IMG/VR virus record: IMGVR_UViG_3300018023_000122
Span: 1-25,595 of that record
Direction: 5' to 3' (one strand)
Origin: a virus
DNA: 25,595 nt
Made by a program: the position numbers and the translations under genes. Position 1 is the first letter of the stretch. The number at the start of each line of letters is the position of its first letter. Below, piece after piece: positions 1-6,483 of this stretch. The notes beneath the pieces are model-generated. The model was given only the letters and a program-made list of their open reading frames with translations, had not been told where the DNA came from and made no database searches.

Positions 1-1104
1 GATGCCTGTGCTGCCTGAAACAATACTAGCATTTGAGTTATTCGCCACGATCTGCTCGATCTCATCCCCGGAGTAGCAATTCTCGCAAACCAGACCGTGC
101 CCGCTCCCGCCTTGAGTAACCGAAACGCGCTTGAGGTTCGACACTCCGTTCCCCTGCCACCACACTACGGCTGAGGAGTTGGCGGCGTAGATGTTCATAT
201 CCTCAATCGACATGGCGCTATACTGCCAGGGCCAGTCGTTGGTGTTGCCGTCCCAGGTGACTCCATAAAGCATTTGCAGTGCCGGAACTGTAGTGCTAGT
301 CGAAACAATGTTGGTTCCGTAGGCCGAGACCGTAGGCGTCAGAGCATGAACACTATGTCCGTCGCCGTAGAATTTGAAGCCGCCGCCTTGCGCGAAAGTG
401 CTTGTCACTGGGTTGCAGAATCCGGGATTGTTCGTAGCGTCGTAGTTGAAGTAGAGCGTAGATACCTTGTAGCACTTGCCAACCGCGGTAGCGGGCGCAT
501 AGACATTGTGCAGAGTACAGGAACCGGCGTTGATTGCCGCCTGAATCGCCGCCGTGTCGTCTGTCGAGCAATCGCCGACAGCGCCAAAGGAACGCACATC
601 GATTGCAGGGATGCTGCTGGTTCCTGTGCTGATGGTGAAGAAGTAGTTATAGCTATTCCCCTGCGCCGTGATAGTCGCCATGTACTGCCCCGGCTGAAAC
701 CAGCCTCCCATATTCCCATAAGGGTCAGCGCTCAAAACGCAGGTAGATGAGCCGTTCAAAACAACCTGCATCGGCGTGGGCGATGTCGGGCAAGTTGTTG
801 CGCTTGTGGCTGAAATGTAGGTCGTCGCCAGCGTCGTGCAAGTCGATCCAGAGCACGAATAGAACGTCACGCCCGCGCCGGGAATGGCGTAGACAGGAAG
901 CAGATTGCCGCCCTGCGCCTGTACTGTCGTGATGGGAAGATCCCAGCGGATATTCTGCGCGGCGAGCGATGGGAGTATAATGGCAACGATGCTGATAATC
1001 ATCGCAGCCATTTGCATCTTTCTCGCGCTCGCCCTCCCGATCATCGAAGTGTGGCAGGAGCGAGATTGGCCCCGCGCTACGCTTTTCGGTTCTATCTGTC
1101 TCAT
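1..1104 (-). CDS. Tailspike / pectate-lyase-like beta-helix protein, partial (C-terminus outside window)
   Basis: Open frame that enters at the left edge without a stop, so only the N-terminal ~368 residues are visible. About 190 residues in is the hallmark start of phage pectate-lyase-3 beta-helix tailspikes: DVRSFGAVGDCSTDDTAAIQ, followed by Gly/Asn/Ser/Thr-rich text typical of a right-handed beta-helix. Such proteins bind, and often cleave, host surface polysaccharide. The region before the helix (Thr/Ser/Cys-rich) would be the virion-binding or linker part. The ATG at 1104 overlaps the upstream stop (ATGA) and has AGGAG ten bases ahead. An internal ATG at 1017 is followed by a hydrophobic run, IISIVAIILPSLAA, resembling a secretion signal, so the real start could be 1017 or 1011. 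It lies last in the late operon, where T7 gp17 lies. The family call is confident; the start is not. Confidence 0.85.
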   Translation of the reverse strand, partial: MRQIEPKSVARGQSRSCHTSMIGRASARKMQMAAMIISIVAIILPSLAAQNIRWDLPITTVQAQGGNLLPVYAIPGAGVTFYSCSGSTCTTLATTYISATSATTCPTSPTPMQVVLNGSSTCVLSADPYGNMGGWFQPGQYMATITAQGNSYNYFFTISTGTSSIPAIDVRSFGAVGDCSTDDTAAIQAAINAGSCTLHNVYAPATAVGKCYKVSTLYFNYDATNNPGFCNPVTSTFAQGGGFKFYGDGHSVHALTPTVSAYGTNIVSTSTTVPALQMLYGVTWDGNTNDWPWQYSAMSIEDMNIYAANSSAVVWWQGNGVSNLKRVSVTQGGSGHGLVCENCYSGDEIEQIVANNSNASIVSGSTGI

Positions 1105-1135
1105 TGCTCTTGCTCTCCTGTGCGTTTTTGTCTGA
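980..1135 (+). CDS. Candidate 51-residue two-TM membrane protein (holin-like?), antisense to the late operon
   Basis: Short plus-strand frame starting at ATG 980, preceded by GGGAG four bases upstream. The peptide has two clean hydrophobic segments (about residues 3-22 and 34-51) separated by a charged loop, IEVWQERDWPRA, the shape of a small holin or inner-membrane protein. Its position between the internal-protein genes and the tailspike is where T7-like phages keep lysis genes. It is antisense to both neighbours: it overlaps the end of the 582-residue gene and the first ~125 bases of the tailspike frame, whose own hydrophobic N-terminus is encoded opposite it. One of the two hydrophobic stretches may simply be a by-product of the other. 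No function is assigned. Confidence 0.3.
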   Translation: MATMLIIIAAICIFLALALPIIEVWQERDWPRATLFGSICLIALALLCVFV

Positions 1136-2849
1136 GATACTCCATCAGATGATCGATTGCCGGGGTTGCTATCGCTCTTCCGATCAGCGGCGTAACCGGC
1201 GAATACAACGCTCTCGCCATTGCGATCTTAGCAGCGGGCGCGCTGGCAATTTCCGGCGCAAGCAATCCGGCCGCCCCACCGGCGATCATGCCCGGCAAGC
1301 CCGCCGATCTCGCACCGCCAGCCGCACCCATCGCCGCGCTGGTCAACGCTCCGGTTCTTGCCCCTACGCGCCCCATGACATTACCTGCCACTGACGGATC
1401 ATCACGGACGAGGGTACGCAGGCCAGTTCGAGCGGGGATGAGATTGTGCATCATTTCATCCGCTTCTACCGCGCCGGGAACTTTTGCATGGAGTTCGGAA
1501 GTCAGTCCGCCATATCCTTCTTTTGCAGCCGCAAGCGGCGCGCTGTTGACGACCTGGGTCCATTGCCTATTGGATACAAAGTTCTTCCCGAACCCGCGGC
1601 GTGCGTCAAGCGCCTCTTGGGGGGTTAGCATCTCTGGACGCTCGGGTCCGTAGTCGCCATGCCCGCGCAGAAAATCTACAAGATTCTGAATTTGATCTAC
1701 ATCACCGGGAACACGCTGTCGAGAAGCGGTGCTCAGCGCCGTTTCCGCTGGCCTCAGAGCCGCAGCGGTAGAAACGATGCGATTGGGTTCTGTGGAAGGC
1801 GGGATTGATGCGCTCATTTCTGGACGACGCAGCATTGTTCCCATCCGAGTAGTAACCTGTTCTGGGTTCTGGAGCGGCGTGACACGCCCAGATAACTCCG
1901 GATGTTCCGACCCGCTCAGATAGTGCGGATTGATTCCGGGATACTCGGAAACGTCCGCCATCGGGTTTCCGGAACGCGGTTCGTTGGGTTCCTCTGGGTT
2001 CACTGTCGCGTCAAACGCCATCGGGTGCATCCTCGGATTGCGCGGTGCAGGTGCGGGAGCGAGCGGAATTTCTTCTTGAGGAGGCATCAAGAATCCCGCG
2101 ATGCGTGGAGCGGGCCGCACATTAACGTTATTCACAGAAGTGTCTAAGTCCCTTCCAGCCTGCCCGATTCTTTCCTCTGTATTCCTGAGAACCGTTGACG
2201 GGCGGATTCCCCGCGTTTCGTTAAGCAGTGCGTTGGCAGTATCGCTGCTGATTTTTCCGGGGATCGCAGAGCGCATGAGCGGGTTAGCCAGCAATCTTCC
2301 GCCTTCCCCGAACGCACTCATGCCGGCGCCAACCGCCGCGCCAGTGCCGACAGGCTCACGGTTCATCCCGCTTATTGCCGCGTTGCTGACTGCGGACGTT
2401 CCGATACGGGCCAATGGGCGAAGTAGGCCGGGAAGATGCTCCGCGCCCTCAGCCGCCATCGATTCAGCCTTGGCGGGAAGCAGATAAGACGCCATCTCGC
2501 CGCCTGTGCGTCCCATCGCTTCGCCCAGATTCGCAGGCTTTGCAAGTTCGTCAAGTTGCGCCTGATGGCGCTGCATCGCTTGATCGAATTGGGAACCGCT
2601 CACGCCAGGAATCATCTCAAGCGCCTTGCGCCCGAAGGCGTGAGCACCTGAGAGCAAGTTGGCTCCTTCGCGCAGTACGCCTGTGCCGATCTGTCCGGCG
2701 GTGGGATTAACTACTTCGGTTCCGGCTGGGTAATTTGGGGACGAGCCTTGGCCTTCGCCAGCGGAGGTGTATTTGCTCCATGGCCCTTCGCTCGCAGCCG
2801 GGGCTGCCTGTGCCGCGTACTTCGACCATGGCATCGCCGGGGTGCTCAT
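1101..2849 (-). CDS. Putative internal virion / DNA-ejection protein (582 aa)
   Basis: No enzymatic motif recognised. The N-terminus carries a duplicated short motif, MPWSKYAAQ then GPWSKYTSA about 17 residues later. The body is Ala/Gly/Pro-rich, with amphipathic and Gly-Ala hydrophobic stretches, especially around residues 500-540 (SAAMGAAGGARSAGLPGMIA), that could insert in or cross a membrane; the C-terminus is basic and polar (YLRQKRTGEQEQ). It is the third of three consecutive genes between a gp13-like GNAT protein and the tailspike, the place where T7-like phages encode the ejected proteins gp14-gp16. Start and upstream stop overlap as ATGA, indicating coupled translation. The role is inferred from position and composition. 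Unlike T7 gp16 it is short and I see no transglycosylase motif. Confidence 0.6.
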   Translation of the reverse strand: MSTPAMPWSKYAAQAAPAASEGPWSKYTSAGEGQGSSPNYPAGTEVVNPTAGQIGTGVLREGANLLSGAHAFGRKALEMIPGVSGSQFDQAMQRHQAQLDELAKPANLGEAMGRTGGEMASYLLPAKAESMAAEGAEHLPGLLRPLARIGTSAVSNAAISGMNREPVGTGAAVGAGMSAFGEGGRLLANPLMRSAIPGKISSDTANALLNETRGIRPSTVLRNTEERIGQAGRDLDTSVNNVNVRPAPRIAGFLMPPQEEIPLAPAPAPRNPRMHPMAFDATVNPEEPNEPRSGNPMADVSEYPGINPHYLSGSEHPELSGRVTPLQNPEQVTTRMGTMLRRPEMSASIPPSTEPNRIVSTAAALRPAETALSTASRQRVPGDVDQIQNLVDFLRGHGDYGPERPEMLTPQEALDARRGFGKNFVSNRQWTQVVNSAPLAAAKEGYGGLTSELHAKVPGAVEADEMMHNLIPARTGLRTLVRDDPSVAGNVMGRVGARTGALTSAAMGAAGGARSAGLPGMIAGGAAGLLAPEIASAPAAKIAMARALYSPVTPLIGRAIATPAIDHLMEYLRQKRTGEQEQ

Positions 2850-4303
2850 TGTTTCACCCAGTTTTCCTGCTTGCCCGGATCGCCCCCTTTGAAGCGGTAG
2901 CCGTTTTCCACCGTTCCGGGCGTCGGGCCGCTAGAATTATCGCCGGGAACCTGAATCCCCTTCGACTTTCCAAGGTCGTTCATCGTCTGCACGATTTCCT
3001 TGCGCTGTTCTGGAGAAAACCATGTGCCAGTCTGCGCATGGTAAGCGGCTCCTTTTGCGCTGTTAACCCAGCTTTGCATACGGTGCAACTGGTCAATCTG
3101 CGCCTGATTCATGCGGAAGCCGGTTGAGGGCTTTGCCATCTGAAAAAATTGGTCCTGCAACGCCTCGTCAGACGGTCCTGTGTACTGACCGCCTTTCAAA
3201 TAATCGTTTGCGAACTTGAGCGCAGAGATTGTCGGCGCATCGGCGCTTCCCTCTTTCGAGTTCTGCTGACTCTGGCCGGCAAGCGATACGGCGCCAGAAG
3301 GTATCTTGTCGCCGGGATGAAGCTCTACAACCTTTTTCGAGCCATCTGGTTGCGGCACGGACCACAGGTTCTTCTCTCCCGCGTTTACGTTCACAGCGGG
3401 CCGCTCGTAGTGCTTTCCGAGGTCTACGACCTTTTGGCCCTGCTCGTTGACGCCGTAAACGTGAGGCCCATCTGCCGCATCCACTGTCTGATAGGTGAGC
3501 TTTATGGGCGCGCCGATTGGCTTGCCATCCACCGTGACATGCTGTGCGGTGCCGTCCGGGTGAATCATCATCGGGCCAGCGGGTGTTTCCTCGAACTTCG
3601 CAGGCGGGTTCTGGAGGTTGGCAGTCTCTGCGTTCTCATGTCCAGCGGTTGCATTTTCCTGCCCAATCCGCGCCTCTGCTTCCGGCACAACCTCCGGCGT
3701 CTCCGCTTCGGTTTTCTGCGCCGTCGCGTTCTCGCTGGCAGTCTGCGCCTCTTTCTGCGCGTTGCCTACATCCTGCGTGAGCGCGGTGTTGGCTTGCCCC
3801 AAGAGCATGTTGTGATTCAGGGTTGTGCCGGGAATCTCGCGCCCAATGCCGGGAGCAGCATTTGCCAGCGTATTGCCGAGAAAGCCGCCTACTTCCGCCG
3901 CTCCGCCGAGCAATTTTCCAGCAAGAGGATGTGCCTGGCCGAGACGGGAATTAGTCACGTCGGAGTAAAGATTCTCCCACCCCGGTTTTTTCCCCAGTAG
4001 CGCACCCCGCGCGTTCGTGTCGCCCTCGATTGTTCCGCGTGGAGCAGTCACGTTAGGTTGCTGTGCCGGCATCAATGCGGGTGCGCTCTCTGGCATGACG
4101 ATGTTTCCCGGAGGCGGACCGGCGTCAGGATGAGGCAAGAGCATCCCCGGAGGCAATACAGACGGAGCCGTGGCCGCTGCGTTCGCTTCAGGCGAAGGTA
4201 ACGACGGATTCGCCATCTTTACCGCAGCCTGAGCGCCCGGACTCATCGCAGCCATATGCGACTGAATCTCGCTGAGAATCGGATTGAAGTTGAAGCTGCC
4301 CAT
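2846..4303 (-). CDS. Putative internal virion / ejection protein (485 aa)
   Basis: Unrecognised protein with three visible zones. Residues 1-100 are Pro/Ala-rich and low in complexity. Residues ~100-230 contain Gly/Ala-rich helix-forming text (LLGGAAEVGGFLGNTLANA) and then a Glu/Ala/Thr/Asn-rich stretch with repeated GQENAT/GHENAET-like units and coiled-coil character. Residues ~235-330 read as short beta strands (MMIHPDGTAQHVTVDGKPIG). The C-terminal third is helical, with FSPEQRKEIVQTMNDL and a polar end. It starts immediately before the stop of the preceding gene's successor chain: its ATG directly precedes 4304 on the minus strand and its stop overlaps the next start (ATGA at 2846-2849). 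Position, composition and tight coupling suggest a virion-internal or ejected protein in the gp15/gp16 slot. Confidence 0.55.
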   Translation of the reverse strand: MGSFNFNPILSEIQSHMAAMSPGAQAAVKMANPSLPSPEANAAATAPSVLPPGMLLPHPDAGPPPGNIVMPESAPALMPAQQPNVTAPRGTIEGDTNARGALLGKKPGWENLYSDVTNSRLGQAHPLAGKLLGGAAEVGGFLGNTLANAAPGIGREIPGTTLNHNMLLGQANTALTQDVGNAQKEAQTASENATAQKTEAETPEVVPEAEARIGQENATAGHENAETANLQNPPAKFEETPAGPMMIHPDGTAQHVTVDGKPIGAPIKLTYQTVDAADGPHVYGVNEQGQKVVDLGKHYERPAVNVNAGEKNLWSVPQPDGSKKVVELHPGDKIPSGAVSLAGQSQQNSKEGSADAPTISALKFANDYLKGGQYTGPSDEALQDQFFQMAKPSTGFRMNQAQIDQLHRMQSWVNSAKGAAYHAQTGTWFSPEQRKEIVQTMNDLGKSKGIQVPGDNSSGPTPGTVENGYRFKGGDPGKQENWVKQ

Positions 4304-4897
4304 TTACCACCCGATGTCGCCAGAACCGATCTTGCTTACGGCGGTCCCAGCCTGACCGACTATATTGTTCATTGCGCCCTCGCCAAGGCTCTGCAAATAC
4401 TTCTGCCAGAACGATTGCGGAGCCGTGGCCTCGTTCTTGAGCGCCGTATTCGACGCCTCCAAACCGCCCAGAGCCTCGCGGCTATTGGCCCCGTAGAGCG
4501 AGTTCAAGCCTTGCAATCCCTCTTGCTGCTGTTTCTGCTTGAGGTTCACGTTCTCATTCTGGGCCTGGAGATTGGCCTTCGAGAGATTCTGGCTTGCCGC
4601 TTCGCCGCTCTTCGCAATCGCCGCGTCTGCCGTTCCAGCGTTCTTTGTGCGCGCCGAGAGAAGCGAACCTTGCCCGACAGCGCCAGCGTTGGCACCTCCG
4701 GCCGTCTGCATATTAGATGTCTGGATTTTCGCCATGTCCGCTGGATTGATGCCCTGCGGGTTGGTCGCCATCGTGGAGAGCGTAGGGCTCAGAGTTCCAT
4801 AAAGGGAATTGGCGTTATTGATCCCTGTCTGCGCGATGGATTGGCCTGTGCCGGAATTGGCGAGGTCACCGTTCTTCGCTGCCGTTCCCATCGTCAT
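4304..4897 (-). CDS. Putative internal virion protein, gp14-position (197 aa)
   Basis: Small Ala/Gln/Asn/Ser-rich protein with little hydrophobic core, predicted to be mostly helical; residues ~85-150 (QNLSKANLQAQNENVNLKQK and following Q-rich text) look like a coiled coil. The C-terminus is Gly-rich (NNIVGQAGTAVSKIGSG) and could be membrane-active. The ATG at 4897 has GGAGG five to six bases upstream; a second ATG two codons later is possible. It overlaps the end of the GNAT gene by 32 bases. In T7-like phages the gene after gp13 is gp14, a small ejected protein of similar size; the match here is by position and composition only. Confidence 0.55.
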   Translation of the reverse strand: MTMGTAAKNGDLANSGTGQSIAQTGINNANSLYGTLSPTLSTMATNPQGINPADMAKIQTSNMQTAGGANAGAVGQGSLLSARTKNAGTADAAIAKSGEAASQNLSKANLQAQNENVNLKQKQQQEGLQGLNSLYGANSREALGGLEASNTALKNEATAPQSFWQKYLQSLGEGAMNNIVGQAGTAVSKIGSGDIGW

Positions 4898-5252
4898 GTG
4901 CGTCCTCCGCGAGAAAGACGGCTGATTGGTAGCCCTCTTTCCATCCCAAAGACTTCAGCCTCCGTAAAAAGGCTCTTTCTATCTTCGGCGCGACGAGAGC
5001 AATGATCCTCTTGAAGCCCGTTTCGTTCACGTATCGTAATAATTCCCCTTGTAGTATTCGAAGACGCCTCATTCTGGCGGCTGGATGCCCAGGTGCAATC
5101 ACCAAAACCGCCTCCGGAACCATCCTGATTCCTGCATGGGCTACAATCTGCCCATCCTCCACCATAACCCGTTCATACGCAAGCGTTGGAACTTCCCCAC
5201 CATACAACTTTGCTAGTTCGGCCCGATCAGAATCCTGCCGGGTCCGGATCAA
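4866..5252 (-). CDS. GNAT-fold protein, T7 gp13-like (TTG start)
   Basis: The 128-residue product reads as a compact GNAT N-acetyltransferase fold: MIRTRQDSDRAEL at the N-terminus, a central strand pair (VEDGQIVAHAGIRMVPEAVL), an arginine-rich Q/R-x-x-G/A-like turn (AARMRRLRILQGELLRYV) where acetyl-CoA would bind, and the closing ALVAPKIERAFLRRLKSLGW-KEG segment. In T7-like phages the gp13 gene next to the tail and ejection genes also encodes a small GNAT-fold protein, so the context supports a virion-assembly role rather than metabolism. The chosen TTG at 5252 overlaps the stop of the HNH gene (TTGA) with AAGGG as ribosome site; an in-frame TTG at 5297 is also open but would embed more of the HNH gene. 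Substrate unknown, and enzymatic activity may be lost. Confidence 0.7.
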   Translation of the reverse strand: MIRTRQDSDRAELAKLYGGEVPTLAYERVMVEDGQIVAHAGIRMVPEAVLVIAPGHPAARMRRLRILQGELLRYVNETGFKRIIALVAPKIERAFLRRLKSLGWKEGYQSAVFLAEDAHDDGNGSEER

Positions 5253-5548
5253 AGCGCACCCTTGTGGCGCCGGAGATGGCACCCGCGACAGAGCCAAATA
5301 ACATCCAAGGGTTTGGAATAGTCCTCGTGATGCTTTTCAGCTTCCCTGCTTCCATAATCCATACACGGCAACCGCGTTAGTTTTCCGCGCCGTTGATACA
5401 CATTCGCATAAGACCGGCAATTCATCTTTTTGCGTTGATCTACAGTCAAAGGATGAGTTCTCCGGAAATTTCGCATGGCAGCCGCATGATGCTGTTTGCA
5501 GTAACGCCCAGACTTTCTTCGAGGGTTTGAACAAAGTGAGCAATTCAT
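5249..5548 (-). CDS. HNH endonuclease (small, free-standing, homing-type)
   Basis: A 99-residue basic protein. Residues 3-20 hold a Cys/His cluster (CSLCSNPRRKSGRYCKQH). The C-terminal 40 residues carry the HNH core: KHHEDYSKPLDVIWLCRGCH with His 73/74, Cys 87, Cys 90 and a final His around 95. This form of the motif (HHxDYxKPLxVxWLCxxCH) is common in small phage HNH nucleases that cut double-stranded DNA and spread as free-standing homing genes. It sits between an FnIII-type structural gene and the GNAT gene, whose TTG start is buried in its stop codon. There is no Shine-Dalgarno before ATG 5548; instead TGG-TACACT lies exactly six bases upstream, suggesting its own leaderless transcript. 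A TTG at 5572 is the alternative start. Confidence 0.85.
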   Translation of the reverse strand: MNCSLCSNPRRKSGRYCKQHHAAAMRNFRRTHPLTVDQRKKMNCRSYANVYQRRGKLTRLPCMDYGSREAEKHHEDYSKPLDVIWLCRGCHLRRHKGAL

Positions 5549-5554
5549 ATTCGA

Positions 5555-5563
5555 AGTGTACCA
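5555..5563 (-). promoter_or_regulatory. Extended -10 promoter (leaderless) for the HNH gene
   Basis: On the minus strand TGG-TACACT (extended -10, 4/6 match to TATAAT) is followed by six bases (TCGAAT) and then the ATG at 5548, which would make the A of ATG the transcription start. No good -35 is visible. Inference from sequence only. Confidence 0.4.
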
Positions 5564-5584
5564 CCGAAACAAACGTGGAACATT

Positions 5585-6166
5585 TTATCTCACTGGCGGC
5601 TGTCCTGTTGAGCTTCTAAATGGTACAGGGCCTGGTCCAGAGACGGCCCCGGCCGCTGGCCCCGTTCCTGTGCCCTGCGGCGATAGAAACAGCGGCCCCG
5701 TGATGCTACCCCCTCCCTGCACTGCAATCGGCGTTGCTCCGCCGTGAATGACAGGCTCGCTTGGCCCTGACGCCGCATAGGACTTGTACGCCCGAAAGTA
5801 ACGAGTTTGGTTCCCGATGAACTCGGTGTGATTCCGTAGTTCTGTACCAGACGCCTGCGTGTGGATCGCGTCCGTAAAGTTCGGATTGGAGGCGTGCTGC
5901 ACCCAATACTGGACGCCCCGGTAAAGTGGTCCTTGATCGTTCAATGCAATGTGTGCGTAACCGTCGCGGGCCGTCACCTGAATGCCCATCGGCGACGGCG
6001 GAGGCTGTGGTTCTCCGGTCGCATTTCCGTTGGTCTGCTGCAAATGGTTCGACACGGCGGAATTCAAGTCCTGCATCGCTTCGTACAACCGCCCACCGTA
6101 CTCCTTCCCAGCCGTAGAAGGGTCGGTTGTTCGGAGATAGTCGAGATTGCGAATTTTCAGTGGCAT
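5585..6166 (-). CDS. Virion protein with fibronectin-III-like domain (193 aa)
   Basis: Residues 1-45 are a helical head (LDYLRTTDPSTAGKEYGGRL and on) with the look of a virion-attachment segment. Residues ~60-145 resemble a single Ig/FnIII beta-sandwich: GIQVTARDGYAHIALNDQ, RGVQYWVQHASNPNF and TRYFRAYKSYAASGPSEPV match the strand pattern WYxV..S.....YFRVRA..S..GPS of such modules. The C-terminal 45 residues are Gly/Pro/Thr-rich and probably disordered (GTGTGPAAGAVSGPGPVP). Ig-type domains on phage tails are generally accessory surface-binding or structural modules. Its start overlaps the preceding gene by ten bases; the ribosome site is weak, so translation is probably coupled. Confidence 0.6.
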   Translation of the reverse strand: MPLKIRNLDYLRTTDPSTAGKEYGGRLYEAMQDLNSAVSNHLQQTNGNATGEPQPPPSPMGIQVTARDGYAHIALNDQGPLYRGVQYWVQHASNPNFTDAIHTQASGTELRNHTEFIGNQTRYFRAYKSYAASGPSEPVIHGGATPIAVQGGGSITGPLFLSPQGTGTGPAAGAVSGPGPVPFRSSTGQPPVR

Positions 6167-6483
6167 ACTTCGATCAGCTTTTCAATCGGAGGAATTGACT
6201 GCTCGTACATCAGCACATCTCCAGTTCGGATGTTTTTCGGCAGAGGTTCTGTGAAGATCAATTCGTTCGTCGTAAATCCACGTCGATCTTCCGGAATCTC
6301 GGCAATGGTAAGCTCGGCTAGTTTTTCCCAACCGCGGGGTTTAGGGTGAATTCGATATGCTGTGACCTTCATACCGGGCAAAAATGCCTTGGATACGTTG
6401 ACCATCGCTCTTTTCTTTGTCCGCGTGAATGAATCCAGAATTCCTGCACCGTGATTTTTCATTCCGAAATCGACAATGTTCAT
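6157..6483 (-). CDS. Hypothetical protein, 108 aa, tail-region
   Basis: Unrecognised. The protein is mixed alpha/beta and basic in its first half (DSFTRTKKRAMVNVSKAFL), with a strand-rich second half, including TTNELIFTEPLPKNIRTGDV, that could be a small beta-barrel. The ATG at 6483 overlaps the stop of the giant tail protein as ATGA and has GAGGGGTG upstream, so it is co-translated with it. Its own stop overlaps the start of the FnIII-type protein. Neighbours imply a tail or virion accessory role; no function is proposed. Confidence 0.5.
   Translation of the reverse strand: MNIVDFGMKNHGAGILDSFTRTKKRAMVNVSKAFLPGMKVTAYRIHPKPRGWEKLAELTIAEIPEDRRGFTTNELIFTEPLPKNIRTGDVLMYEQSIPPIEKLIEVCH

Noticed and set aside
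274-750. Plus-strand 158-codon frame opposite the tailspike
   Set aside because: Arg/Cys/Ser-rich antisense text, no ribosome site; the minus frame carries a clear beta-helix signature.
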